From: Weissella viridescens
GTDB lineage: Bacteria > Bacillota > Bacilli > Lactobacillales > Lactobacillaceae
DNA: 64,000 bases
Direction: 5' to 3'
Assembly: GCF_001437355.1 (NCBI RefSeq)
Contig: NZ_JQBM01000001.1
Coordinates: 350,294 to 414,293 of the forward strand
Positions within the stretch are counted from its first letter, which is position 1. Every line of letters begins with the position of its first letter. The translations under genes were made by a program, and so were the position numbers. The notes beneath the pieces are model-generated. The model was given only the letters and a program-made list of their open reading frames with translations, was not told the DNA's origin and did not search any database. Positions 46,019 through 55,343 of this stretch are shown here, piece by piece.

Positions 46019-46969
46019 TTAAAATTTGCGTAACCATATTTCATCGATGATATGTCCAACCGTTTTGTGCAAGATAAGATCTGCGCGCTCTCTTGTTGGT
46101 AAAATGTAATCCTCTAAATTAGGTAAATTAACTGTTTCCCAAACCTGACGAGCCTGACTAATGGCCTGGTCAAACGGCATTTGTGTCCAAGAATAGAAGA
46201 AATTATTTGGATCTTGGGCTTGCGCCGTTTGATTAAGTAACGCAACAAATCGATCTAAATACCAATGAGCGATTAAATCAGTATCAGCATCCAAGTAAAT
46301 TGACAAATCAAAAAAATCTGACAAATATACCGGTGCATCTGGCGTGGCTTGCAATGTATTGATTCCTTCTAAAATGAAAATTTTTGGACGCTTAAAATAG
46401 TCATACTCATTTGGCAGTACATCTGAAATATCATGTGAGTACTTTGGAGCCCGAATTTCTTCGTCCCCATCTTTAATAGCATCAACAAATTCAAGTAGTT
46501 TCGGCATATTGTATGATTCTGGAAACCCTTTACGCTCCATGATACCTTGCTGAACAAGTTCCTCATTTGAGCGTAAAAATCCATCAGTTGTTGCTAAGGC
46601 AACTTCGCTTTGACCAAATTCAGCTTGCAATAGATACTGCAACAACTGTGCCGTGGTTGTTTTGCCAACAGCAACTGAACCTGCAATCCCAATCACAAAT
46701 GGACTCGGCGTCTGCGGCTGTTCAAGGAATTCAGCCTGTACCTTGCGATCTTGCCCATACTGGCGATACTGGGTCTTAATATATGCCACCAAAGGCTTAT
46801 AGATAGCATCAACTTCATCTAATGAGATTTGATCATTAAACGCTTTAAGTTCAGACAGTACTTGAGGGGTTAATTTAGACTTCACATCATTCGATGCCGT
46901 TTGCCCAAGCTTACGCCAGTCCTCACGTTTAATTACTTGATAATTCATTGATGGCTCTGTCATATTCAT
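46019..46969 (-). CDS. coaA: Pantothenate kinase, type I
   Basis: The enzyme has 316 residues and catalyses the first step of coenzyme A synthesis, phosphorylating pantothenate. It has the P-loop GIAGSVAVGKTTTAQLL, and TTDGFLRSNEELVQQG, KGFPESYNMPKLLEF and FILEGINTLQ, all type I landmarks. The ATG at 46969 overlaps the helD stop (TAATG); a second Met two codons in is also possible. Co-transcribed with helD. Confidence 0.97.
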   Translation of the reverse strand: MNMTEPSMNYQVIKREDWRKLGQTASNDVKSKLTPQVLSELKAFNDQISLDEVDAIYKPLVAYIKTQYRQYGQDRKVQAEFLEQPQTPSPFVIGIAGSVAVGKTTTAQLLQYLLQAEFGQSEVALATTDGFLRSNEELVQQGIMERKGFPESYNMPKLLEFVDAIKDGDEEIRAPKYSHDISDVLPNEYDYFKRPKIFILEGINTLQATPDAPVYLSDFFDLSIYLDADTDLIAHWYLDRFVALLNQTAQAQDPNNFFYSWTQMPFDQAISQARQVWETVNLPNLEDYILPTRERADLILHKTVGHIIDEIWLRKF

Positions 46970-49254
46970 TATTCCTTCACATATAAACTCTCATCAATAT
47001 TGCTTAACAAGGGTGACAACTTTTGATCAGCTAGTACAGTTAACTGGTGCATTGCACGTGAGGCGATTGTATAAACCAATTGGCGTTCATCCTCAGCATG
47101 GTATTTCTCTGCGTTAGCGTCCCACATAATGACCGCATCAAATTCCAACCCTTTGGCAAGATAGGCTGGCACAATGATTGTACCTGGAACTAGGCGTTGA
47201 TTTTCAGTTCTGATGATTGTGACGTCTAACTGATCACGCAATTGTGCATAGGCCTCCTCGGCGTCAGCTAAGGTCTTTGTGATAATCGCCGTTGTTTCGT
47301 GTGCATCACTGGCTTGATTAACTTTAGCAACAGCCGCATCAATCATTTCAGTTTCATTCTGCGTTACTTTGACACTTGGTTTATCACCCTCGCGTTCAAA
47401 GGCATTAATCGTCGCACCATCAACTAAAATAGCTTTTGCATAATCCGTAATTTGCTGTGTTGAACGATAAGTATCGGTCAACTCAATGTACTCTGACTTT
47501 TCTGGATTAAACAAATGTGTCAAATCGGCTTGCAAGCCAGCTGCATTTTCTTTAGTAAAGATGGCTTGATTTAAATCACCCAACATTGTAAATCGTGCCT
47601 TTGGAAAACTACGCTTCAAGAAGGCTAATTGGAATGGTGTGTAGTCTTGAATCTCATCAATAAACAAGAAGCGAATATCACGTTCACCATGTGTTCCTTT
47701 AATTAAATCAAACAACAACATAAATGGTGTCATATCTGCTAAGCTCAATTTACCTTGTTGCATTTGAGCAACCGTTGCCTCTACTCCGGCATCCCAATCA
47801 GCTTGAGTAAGCTGGTATTGCGTCAAATCCATCAAATAAGGCACACTCTTCAAAAAGTGTACGAATTGGCGATTGATATTAATGAAACGATTACGATTAA
47901 TACCACGAATAATTGGTGCCATTTCATTCGTCACAATAATTTTCGCGATGTAATTGTGCTCTTCTTTATCTGACTTAAATTCTTTTTCTTGATCACCCAT
48001 CATTGAATCATATTCTTCTTTAGATAGATTTTCAATTTGCTCATCAACCCATTCAGCATTCATTTCTGAACGCACATGTGACTGCAACATTTTAAGCAAG
48101 CGTTCCTTTGTCGCAAAGAGACGGTTTCCTAGATTATAGTTTTCATTGAAACTATAGTAGATTTCCTTAATGCGATCCGCACTAATCACTTCTTCGCCTC
48201 TAAATTTAATTGGACGTACTTGAATTCCCTTTTGATTCAAACCTTTAGCATACGTTTGCATCACATTGAAGTAATCCAAAGTTCCCTTCAAATCAATCAA
48301 CTCTTTTTGAACAGTCCCAGGTTGAGCTTCAAATCTTTCTTGCAAAGTTTCCAATTCAAATCGTGGTAAGCGTCGTGAAGCATATTGATAATAAGTCATC
48401 TGAACCATGTTTTGTTCACCAAGTTCGGGTAAGACTTGATCAATGTAGTCATTAAATAGTTGGTTTGGTGAAAACATCACGACTTGACCTGATGTTAATT
48501 GACCACGATATCGATACAACAAGTAAGCTACCCGCTGTAAGACAGCTGAAGTTTTACCAGATCCTGCTGCACCTTGTACAAATAACAAATCTGCAGAAGT
48601 ATTTCGGATAATTTTATTTTGTTCTCGTTGAATCGTTGTAACGATTGATTGCATTTTCGTGGTTGATTCACCAGATAATGCATTCAAGAGCATTTGGTCA
48701 CCAATGGCCTCATCGGTATCAAAGATAGTTTCAATTTTACCATCCTCAATTTGGAATTGTCGTTTGAGGTGGACAGTTGCTTGTTGGTCACCAGCTGGTG
48801 TCGTATATGTCACTTCACCCACACCATCGTCATAGTAAATTGATGAAATTGGCGCACGCCAGTCATAGATCAAGAAATGATCTGGTTCATCTGAAAATGA
48901 CGCCAACCCAATATAAATCGGCTCAGTTACATCAGAACCTGCATCTTGCACATCAATTCGTGCAAAATAAGGTCGCTCTTTCAAATGTTCTAGAACCTCA
49001 GCTTGGTGTTCAACCGAGTTCATCTCAGCCTCACGCTGTTCGAGCATTTGTTGCTGTTGACGCACCGACATAGCGGTTTCAAAAAGACCACTGTAAGTCG
49101 ATGAACGATAGCGCACATCTTTCCATCCTGCATCGACGTCAGCCTTCTTTTTATCAGCATTGTCTCGTTCTAATTCATTGGCAACTTTTGCGTCCTGAAT
49201 TTTTTCTAATACACCATCTAAGCGATGTTGTTCAGATTTATAAGGTTCTAACAT
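46969..49254 (-). CDS. helD: HelD-type RNA polymerase-recycling helicase
   Basis: A superfamily 1 (UvrD-like) NTPase of 761 residues. HelD binds RNA polymerase and releases stalled complexes. An N-terminal coiled coil (about residues 1-90) and the HelD-specific segment DHFLIYDWRAPISSIYYD precede motif I (VQGAAGSGKTSAVLQRVAYL), motif II (FIDEIQDYTPFQ), QAIFTKENA, TYRSTQQITDYAK and a C-terminal motif with AKGLEFDAVIMWDAN. It lacks the long 1B/2B insertions of UvrD. The start at 49254 has GGGAGG seven bases upstream. Confidence 0.92.
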   Translation of the reverse strand: MLEPYKSEQHRLDGVLEKIQDAKVANELERDNADKKKADVDAGWKDVRYRSSTYSGLFETAMSVRQQQQMLEQREAEMNSVEHQAEVLEHLKERPYFARIDVQDAGSDVTEPIYIGLASFSDEPDHFLIYDWRAPISSIYYDDGVGEVTYTTPAGDQQATVHLKRQFQIEDGKIETIFDTDEAIGDQMLLNALSGESTTKMQSIVTTIQREQNKIIRNTSADLLFVQGAAGSGKTSAVLQRVAYLLYRYRGQLTSGQVVMFSPNQLFNDYIDQVLPELGEQNMVQMTYYQYASRRLPRFELETLQERFEAQPGTVQKELIDLKGTLDYFNVMQTYAKGLNQKGIQVRPIKFRGEEVISADRIKEIYYSFNENYNLGNRLFATKERLLKMLQSHVRSEMNAEWVDEQIENLSKEEYDSMMGDQEKEFKSDKEEHNYIAKIIVTNEMAPIIRGINRNRFININRQFVHFLKSVPYLMDLTQYQLTQADWDAGVEATVAQMQQGKLSLADMTPFMLLFDLIKGTHGERDIRFLFIDEIQDYTPFQLAFLKRSFPKARFTMLGDLNQAIFTKENAAGLQADLTHLFNPEKSEYIELTDTYRSTQQITDYAKAILVDGATINAFEREGDKPSVKVTQNETEMIDAAVAKVNQASDAHETTAIITKTLADAEEAYAQLRDQLDVTIIRTENQRLVPGTIIVPAYLAKGLEFDAVIMWDANAEKYHAEDERQLVYTIASRAMHQLTVLADQKLSPLLSNIDESLYVKE

Positions 49255-49331
49255 TCGGGTTCCTCCCAACGAATTTAGTCATTCCATGATACACCATATT
49301 TCAGAAAAAAACCATTTTCTAGCCATTTCTC

Positions 49332-49375
49332 TAAAAAAAACCATTGACGTAACATAAAGTTATCATCAATGGGTA
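49332..49375 (-). terminator. Terminator of recA
   Basis: CCATTGA and TCAATGG close a hairpin with inner pairing and a T-run on the minus strand; about 12 bases after recA. Confidence 0.75.
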
Positions 49376-49386
49376 TTTATTTTATA

Positions 49387-50544
49387 CTATTTTAATAGGT
49401 CAATTTCATCTGTATCAGCGCCAGCATTTTCTCCTGAATCAGCTAACTTAGCCTCATCTGAATCTTCTGATCCATCGTGTTCTCCAAGATAAGCATTCCG
49501 AACGCGGGTATAGATTTCATCATAAATGGCTTGGTGCTCAGGATCCTCTAGCCAACGAATAACATTAACCTTACCTTGACCAATTTTTTCACCATTGTAT
49601 GCAAACCAAGAACCAGACTTATCAATAATATCCTTATCTACTGCCAAATCAATCATTTCGCCGGTCTTTGAAATTCCCTTACCGAACATAATCTCCAGTT
49701 CAACTTCACGGAATGGGGCTGCAACCTTGTTCTTAACAACCTTGATTCGAGTCAAGTTACCGATTGACTTGACGTTGTCTCCATCGGCCTTAGTCGCATC
49801 AATACCACCCTTACGACGAACGTCTAGACGGACAGAAGAATAAAACTTAAGTGCTCGTCCACCTGGTGTTGTCTCGGGATTACCGAACATCACACCAATC
49901 TTTTCACGCAATTGATTGATGAAAATGACAGTTGTTCCTGTCTTAAGGATTGATCCTGACATCTTACGCAAAGCTTGTGACATCATTCGAGCTTGTAGTC
50001 CCACTGTTGAATCACCGATTTCACCATCAATTTCAGCCTTTGGTGTCAGTGCCGCAACAGAGTCAACAACCACAAGATCGACCGCTCCAGAGCTAATCAA
50101 TTCATCAGCAATCGCTAGCCCTTGTTCACCAGTATCTGGTTGTGAAAGCAACAATTCATCAACATCAACCCCAAGTGCACGAGCATATTGCACATCAATT
50201 GCATTTTCCGCATCAATATAGGCAACAATTCCCCCATTTTTTTGGGCTTCAGCCGCAGCATGCAAAGCCAAAGTCGTCTTACCTGAAGATTCAGGACCGT
50301 AGATTTCAACAATTCGACCCTTAGGGTAACCGCCAATACCTAACGCAATGTCCAACTTTAATGAACCTGTTGAGGTTGCTTCAGTTTTGGTAAACTTGCT
50401 GTCACCCAACTTCATGACAGAACCCTTTCCAAATGACTTTTCAATCTTCTTTAATGCATCATCCAGCGCTTTTTCACGGTCCTTTTGATTCTCAATACGA
50501 CCTTCAATTTTTTTATTAGGATTAATATTTTTTCCACTTGCCAT
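49387..50544 (-). CDS. recA: Recombinase RecA
   Basis: The protein has 385 residues. It catalyses strand exchange and normally triggers LexA cleavage. The Walker A motif is [13 protein letters not shown]; Walker B is [10 protein letters not shown]; loop L2 region [22 protein letters not shown] spans two blocks. The C-terminal acidic tail is long ([17 protein letters not shown]). It is one of the best conserved genes here. GGAGG precedes the ATG. It follows cinA/pncC as in many Firmicutes. Confidence 0.98.
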   Translation of the reverse strand: MASGKNINPNKKIEGRIENQKDREKALDDALKKIEKSFGKGSVMKLGDSKFTKTEATSTGSLKLDIALGIGGYPKGRIVEIYGPESSGKTTLALHAAAEAQKNGGIVAYIDAENAIDVQYARALGVDVDELLLSQPDTGEQGLAIADELISSGAVDLVVVDSVAALTPKAEIDGEIGDSTVGLQARMMSQALRKMSGSILKTGTTVIFINQLREKIGVMFGNPETTPGGRALKFYSSVRLDVRRKGGIDATKADGDNVKSIGNLTRIKVVKNKVAAPFREVELEIMFGKGISKTGEMIDLAVDKDIIDKSGSWFAYNGEKIGQGKVNVIRWLEDPEHQAIYDEIYTRVRNAYLGEHDGSEDSDEAKLADSGENAGADTDEIDLLK

Positions 50545-50585
50545 CTTAAACGCCTCCGTTTGTTAACTTTAACTTAAGTAAAACT

Positions 50586-50615
50586 AGTATACAACTAATT
50601 TACACCGAACTGCAA
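50586..50615 (-). promoter_or_regulatory. Promoter of recA without a clear SOS box
   Basis: Minus strand: -35 TTGCAG (50610-50615), 18-bp spacer, -10 TATACT (50586-50591). The gap between cinA and recA contains only a half-match, GAAC/GTTC, and no full CGAAC-N4-GTTCG LexA site. Confidence 0.6.
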
Positions 50616-50621
50616 TCTTTT

Positions 50622-51107
50622 TTAATCAGAAATTTTTAAATCTGCTAAGGCATCTAATACCATTTGCATTCCTTGTGTCACACTTTGTTGTCTGACCGCA
50701 CTTCGATCACCTGTGAGGCCCACTTTTATTACCTTTGCGTACTGTTGTGGTCCGACTAAGCCAATAAAAACCGTGCCTGCTGGATGACCTTCCAAAGCAT
50801 CTGGCCCAGCTACACCTGTAAAACTAACTGCAAAGTCAGTGTTTAAAGCCGCTTGAGCCCCGCTAGCCATAGCTAAAGCTACCTGCTCCGAAACCACGCC
50901 ATAATTTTCAATCAAATCATTTGGCACCCCTACTAATTGATGTTTTGCCGCGGCTGAATAAGTGACAAACGCTCCTGGCAATACCGCTGAGATACCACTC
51001 ACATTAGCTAATTGACTCACGAATAAACCAGCCGTCAATGATTCTGCGCTTGTGATACTGAGTTGATGCTGAATTAACTGCTGGCCAACCATCTCTTCAA
51101 TTTGCAT
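50622..51107 (-). CDS. pncC: Nicotinamide-nucleotide amidase (PncC/CinA C-terminal domain)
   Basis: A stand-alone CinA C-terminal domain of 161 residues, which deamidates nicotinamide mononucleotide to recycle NAD. It has SAESLTAGLFVSQLANVSG, PGAFVTYSAAAKHQLVGV, and SFTGVAGPDALEGHPAGTVFIG in two blocks. The N-terminal MoaB-like domain of full-length CinA is absent. The start at 51107 has AAGGTGG upstream. The place before recA is the classical cinA-recA position. Confidence 0.93.
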   Translation of the reverse strand: MQIEEMVGQQLIQHQLSITSAESLTAGLFVSQLANVSGISAVLPGAFVTYSAAAKHQLVGVPNDLIENYGVVSEQVALAMASGAQAALNTDFAVSFTGVAGPDALEGHPAGTVFIGLVGPQQYAKVIKVGLTGDRSAVRQQSVTQGMQMVLDALADLKISD

Positions 51108-51179
51108 CTGACTACCACCTTCTTTATTAAAGACTCGTTTTTGGAAGAATTTTTTTATTTTTCTTATTATTAAGTGTAA

Positions 51180-51209
51180 CAAAAAAGCAGGTCAGCTGAC
51201 CTGCTTTTC
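51180..51209 (-). terminator. Terminator of the ymfF-ymfH-rodZ-pgsA unit
   Basis: A perfect palindrome AAGCAGGTCAG/CTGACCTGCTT with a T-run on the minus strand, right after the pgsA stop. Confidence 0.85.
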
Positions 51210-51211
51210 GT

Positions 51212-51796
51212 TTATTTAAATCCATCACTGAAGACTTGACGATTTTTGTAAAAGTAATCAACCCCAGAGTAGACGGTCGCAATCAAAGCAATCCAAATCA
51301 TGATTTGTGCAAATGGCACATTGATCGCAGCAAAACCAACGTTGTGTAATAGGAAGAAAATAATCGCAATCATTTGCGAGAATGTTTTAATTTTACCAGG
51401 CATCGCTGCTGCTAGAACTTTTCCATTATTTTCAACAATTAACGTCCGTAGTCCAGTAATTGATAATTCGCGAATTACAATGATGGCAACCATCCAAGCC
51501 GCCACCCATTGGAATTGTACGAAGAAAATCAAAGCCGTCATAACAAGGAGTTTATCGGCCAATGGATCAGCAAACTTACCAAAGTTAGTCACCAAATTTT
51601 CACGACGGGCAATTTGTCCATCAAGAAAATCAGTTAGCGATGCAACAATAAAAATAATTGCAGCAACAAAGTGACTAACCGGTAGTTGTGTTCCTAAAAC
51701 CGACCAAGTTCCCCAGTCAGGATTGAATGCCAAAACCACCATGAAGACAGGGATTAAAAGCATTCTAAAAACCGTTAACTTATTTGGTAAATTCAT
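51212..51796 (-). CDS. pgsA: CDP-diacylglycerol-glycerol-3-phosphate phosphatidyltransferase
   Basis: A membrane enzyme of 194 residues that makes phosphatidylglycerol phosphate. The CDP-alcohol phosphotransferase motif is DFLDGQIARRENLVTNFGKF with LADKLL after it. It begins MNLPNKLTVFRMLLIPVFM, a family hallmark. Downstream of rodZ with 17 bases between; the order rodZ-pgsA-cinA-recA is conserved in Firmicutes. Confidence 0.97.
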   Translation of the reverse strand: MNLPNKLTVFRMLLIPVFMVVLAFNPDWGTWSVLGTQLPVSHFVAAIIFIVASLTDFLDGQIARRENLVTNFGKFADPLADKLLVMTALIFFVQFQWVAAWMVAIIVIRELSITGLRTLIVENNGKVLAAAMPGKIKTFSQMIAIIFFLLHNVGFAAINVPFAQIMIWIALIATVYSGVDYFYKNRQVFSDGFK

Positions 51797-51812
51797 ATTT
51801 CGCCTCGATTGA

Positions 51813-52691
51813 TTAATGCTTAATCATCAAATTTGCATTCCAAACGGTAGCACCATTGTTCTTCATATCAATGTCTTGATTTCCAAACTTAACCTTAAGT
51901 GGGTTAGCATTACCGATTTGCATCTTGATGTTTGTTGCTGTGGCTGGCACCTTAATTGATTGTGGTGCGTTTGCCTTAACAGTTCCATTGAAGAGCATTG
52001 TTCCAGCATTATCAGTCACTTGTAACCAAGCATCACTTGTTGCAGCCAATTGAAGAACTTCTTCCTTCTTTGGCGCTTGGATGTTGTTATATGTCACCGT
52101 GTTTCCAGAAACAACTCCGTTACCTACCTTGACAGCTGGTTGCTTAGGCGCTGGCTTCGGTGCTGGCTTTGAAGACGCCTTCTTGGATGAACTTGATGAT
52201 TCAACCTTTGAGCTTGAAACTGCAACAGATGAACTGTTTGTCGCAGACTTTGATGTACCAGAGAAAGCTGAGACTAATGCCCAAACAATCAATACGATTG
52301 CAACCGCTGCAACTGCAATCAATACTTTTGGCATCACTTGACGCGTCTTATCAACTGGTGATTCAGTTTCACGATGCATACCTGCTCGCGTAATATTATC
52401 GGTATCAACCCGTGCGCCTTCAAAATCAGGTTCAACCGGCTTCAAATCTTCATCACTAGCATGATCCTTAATAAATTCATCAGCATCCAGACCAACTGAG
52501 GCTGCATATTGTCGCACAAAAGCGCGTTCGTAGAACTTACCTGGCAATTGATCAAATTGACCATTTTCAATTGCTTGTAAATAACGCTTTTGAATTTTCG
52601 TCATTTGTTGAATATCATCAAGTGACAAACCTTTTTCGATTCGTGCACCTTGTAATGCTTGTCCAATTTCTTGATTGTGTTCTTCACTCAT
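51813..52691 (-). CDS. rodZ: RodZ-like cell shape protein
   Basis: A protein of 292 residues. An N-terminal helix-turn-helix of Cro/XRE type (IGQALQGARIEKGLSLDDIQ, FYERAFVRQYAASVGLD) that in RodZ binds MreB is followed by one membrane helix (VLIAVAAVAIVLIVWALV), a Ser/Lys-rich stretch with KPAPKPAPKQPAV, and an extracellular DUF4115 beta domain at the C terminus. The start at 52691 has AGGTGA five bases upstream. RodZ links the cytoskeleton to cell wall growth. Confidence 0.9.
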   Translation of the reverse strand: MSEEHNQEIGQALQGARIEKGLSLDDIQQMTKIQKRYLQAIENGQFDQLPGKFYERAFVRQYAASVGLDADEFIKDHASDEDLKPVEPDFEGARVDTDNITRAGMHRETESPVDKTRQVMPKVLIAVAAVAIVLIVWALVSAFSGTSKSATNSSSVAVSSSKVESSSSSKKASSKPAPKPAPKQPAVKVGNGVVSGNTVTYNNIQAPKKEEVLQLAATSDAWLQVTDNAGTMLFNGTVKANAPQSIKVPATATNIKMQIGNANPLKVKFGNQDIDMKNNGATVWNANLMIKH

Positions 52692-52741
52692 TTTGATCAC
52701 CTAACTATCTAAATAAATTTGTCATATATACCGTAATTATA

Positions 52742-54025
52742 TCATAACAACCCAAGATTTGGGCGGACAATTATGCTCGATATTTCAGGAAGTGGATTTT
52801 GGTCTAAAACTGACTGTACAAACGTCACGTCAATTTCCTCTAAAATACTATATTCATCCATGACCGTACTACCGTCAAACAGATTTCCTTCAAAACTCAC
52901 GGCATCTTCTTCCATGAAGTTAAAGCGGTTAACTGCCCGTCCCATCGCGTCCTTTTTAACTAAGTCAAATTCCGATTGTAGTTGCGCAAAGGTATGCGCT
53001 AAATGACGTAAGACTGTCGATATCTCAGAAATAACAGTTTCTGGTTCCGGTGTGTCGGTTGCTACCGTAATGAACGCAAAGCCACGCTCCCATTCAAATT
53101 CAACACTAAAGTCATCATCAATTATTCCCGCATCATACCAATCCATGTATTGTGGTGATAACTCGCCAAATACCAAATCTAAAGCCAAACTAACCGCAAT
53201 CATTTCCTTTAATCCTGCTCGACCAGTCGGCATCGTCTCAGGCGTTCGCCAGCGTTGACCGAGTGCAACTTTGGTTCGATTGGTTGGTAACGACACAATT
53301 TTTGGTTCTGTTTGTGGTTCTGCCAATTTTGGTGTGTTGACTTGAGCAACCACCTGCCCCGATCGTTGTCCGGCGGTCGACTGTTCAATCGTTGCTAAAA
53401 CTGCGTCAGCATCAAAGGCCCCTGTAACAAAAATATCCATATTACCAGGTTGATAAAAGGCTTCAAAAGCAGTCTGTAATGTCTGTCCAGTAATTTGATC
53501 TAACGAAACATGGTTCCCGACAATCTCCTCACCTAATAAATCGCCTGGGTATAATTGTCCCAGCAACATACGGTAAAGGCGCGCATCGACATTATCCTGA
53601 TACATGTCCGCCTCTTGTGAAATAATTTGCGCCTCGCGCTTAACTGCGTCTTCGGGGAAATACGGCGTTTGTGTAAAATGCAATAATTCACTAAGCGCAG
53701 CTAAATTATTAGCTAAGCTTGTAAAATAATAACTCGTCCGACTTTGACTGGTAAATGCGTTCGCATCAGCTCCTAATTCACTTAATTTTTGGAAGGCATC
53801 ATAGTCAGGTTGCCCAAATATGCGATGTTCCAAAAAATGAGCCACACCGAGCGGTTGCGTAATAGTCTGGTTTTTCCAATAGAAAGTATCATCTCGGCCA
53901 CCAAAATCAACCGTTAAGTTAGCCGCCATCTGATGAAAATCTGGTCGGGGTACCAAATGCACGCGTAAACCATTCGCTAAGACTATATGCCTTTCAGCTG
54001 GGAAATGTTTATTCATCTGCATCAT
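52742..54025 (-). CDS. ymfH: M16 family zinc peptidase, YmfH type
   Basis: An insulinase-type metallopeptidase of 427 residues. The inverted zinc motif is present as AHFLEHRIF (HxxEH) at about residue 65-70, with the third ligand Glu further on. The start at 54025 has AAGGAG six to seven bases upstream, giving an overlap of 17 bases with the upstream M16 gene. Paired M16 proteins of this kind act as heterodimers, one catalytic and one not. Confidence 0.92.
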   Translation of the reverse strand: MMQMNKHFPAERHIVLANGLRVHLVPRPDFHQMAANLTVDFGGRDDTFYWKNQTITQPLGVAHFLEHRIFGQPDYDAFQKLSELGADANAFTSQSRTSYYFTSLANNLAALSELLHFTQTPYFPEDAVKREAQIISQEADMYQDNVDARLYRMLLGQLYPGDLLGEEIVGNHVSLDQITGQTLQTAFEAFYQPGNMDIFVTGAFDADAVLATIEQSTAGQRSGQVVAQVNTPKLAEPQTEPKIVSLPTNRTKVALGQRWRTPETMPTGRAGLKEMIAVSLALDLVFGELSPQYMDWYDAGIIDDDFSVEFEWERGFAFITVATDTPEPETVISEISTVLRHLAHTFAQLQSEFDLVKKDAMGRAVNRFNFMEEDAVSFEGNLFDGSTVMDEYSILEEIDVTFVQSVLDQNPLPEISSIIVRPNLGLL

Positions 54026-55271
54026 CGCCGGCTCCTTCCAAAACAAAATCGACTTGTTCAACCATTTCCTTCGCAACGGATTGCACATCAGCCACAGTAA
54101 CAGCATCTAAGGCAGCAAACCATTCTGCTTGTGAAAGTTTGGTCATCGTCGCAATAAACGCACGATCCGTCACCTGACTTTGGTTATCTAAGCTCACCAT
54201 ATATTCCGTCTTCATTAATTCCTTAATTGTATGCAACTCTGTGTCAGAAATTGGCTCTACTTGCAATTTTTGTAAATTGGCCGCAATGGCCTTTTGGGTC
54301 TGCTTAATTTGCGTATCCGCAATACCAGCCGTCACTAACAACACATCTGTGAAACGATTGTAGTCGGTACTAATACCGTAGGCTAGACCTTTGGTTTCTC
54401 GAACATCTAAAAACAAACGCGACACTGGTGTCCCACCAAAAATTTGATCAAAAACGTAGGCAGCGAAACGACGTTCTTCAGGAATCACCAATTGATAAAT
54501 GATCACCAATTGGCTTTGATTTACTGGTTGTTGTTCGACAAGATGGTTGACCGTCGCGTGCACTAGCTGGTGATAAAATGGTTGTACCGGCGCCGGCACT
54601 TGAGGTGTTACCAGATCTTCGAGCGCTGGCTGAATATCAGCTGGCTCCACGTCCCCAGAAACAATAATATCGACACGGTTGGTCTGAATCATGTCCTCCC
54701 ACGCCCGCCATGCCGAAAGTTCATCTGCCTCCTCAATGGCATTAGAAGTACCATATGCTGGCAAGCCTTGCGCCGTCTCATCAAAATAGGCTTGTAATGC
54801 ATGTCGATTTGCAATGTATGGTCGGTCATCCTCTAAACCAGCCACTTCATCTAAGAGTAATTCTTTTTGTCGATTAAAAATCGTCGCATCAAATCCTTGC
54901 TCAGCATTACCCATCGGCTGGTAGAGCATTGTTTTCATAAATGCGAGTGCTTGCTCTAAAATCGGTTGTTTATCATCAATAAAATGCGGATCAATCACCG
55001 CCATGTGTGCTTTTACAACATGTAAGCGGCCCACCTTCAACACATCAATGCCAAAATCCGCTCCGTACAACTGACTTAAGGCACGGGCAATCTGCGTTTG
55101 GCTTTGATACACAGTTGAAGCATTTTCAAGCATTTTTGCAGCCAAAGTACGGTCAGCCGTGTTTTCAGCTTGCATCTCGGTTGAAAAGTTAAATTCAATC
55201 CGAATTGTTGAAAATTGTTGGGTTGGTTGAATATTTAAATAAATGTTTGGTTTAATCGTTATTTCTGTCAA
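54009..55271 (-). CDS. ymfF: M16 family protein, YmfF type (no zinc motif)
   Basis: A protein of 420 residues of the same M16 fold. It has no HxxEH motif in the N-terminal domain (the corresponding stretch reads AAKMLENASTVYQ), so it is a non-catalytic partner. The C-terminal half (ETKGLAYGISTDYNRFTDV) has the R/Y-type active-site contribution typical of the second subunit. It is immediately upstream of ymfH and overlaps it. Confidence 0.9.
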   Translation of the reverse strand: MTEITIKPNIYLNIQPTQQFSTIRIEFNFSTEMQAENTADRTLAAKMLENASTVYQSQTQIARALSQLYGADFGIDVLKVGRLHVVKAHMAVIDPHFIDDKQPILEQALAFMKTMLYQPMGNAEQGFDATIFNRQKELLLDEVAGLEDDRPYIANRHALQAYFDETAQGLPAYGTSNAIEEADELSAWRAWEDMIQTNRVDIIVSGDVEPADIQPALEDLVTPQVPAPVQPFYHQLVHATVNHLVEQQPVNQSQLVIIYQLVIPEERRFAAYVFDQIFGGTPVSRLFLDVRETKGLAYGISTDYNRFTDVLLVTAGIADTQIKQTQKAIAANLQKLQVEPISDTELHTIKELMKTEYMVSLDNQSQVTDRAFIATMTKLSQAEWFAALDAVTVADVQSVAKEMVEQVDFVLEGAGDDADE

Positions 55272-55301
55272 AAATATTACCTACATTCAATTTTTTTGTA
55301 C

Positions 55302-55336
55302 AAAAAAAGTACGTTACTAATCATAACGTACTTTTC
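55302..55336 (-). terminator. Terminator of cls
   Basis: AAGTACGTTA pairs with TAACGTACTT around CTAATCA, with a T-run on the minus strand. Confidence 0.85.
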
Positions 55337-55343
55337 AAGAAAA

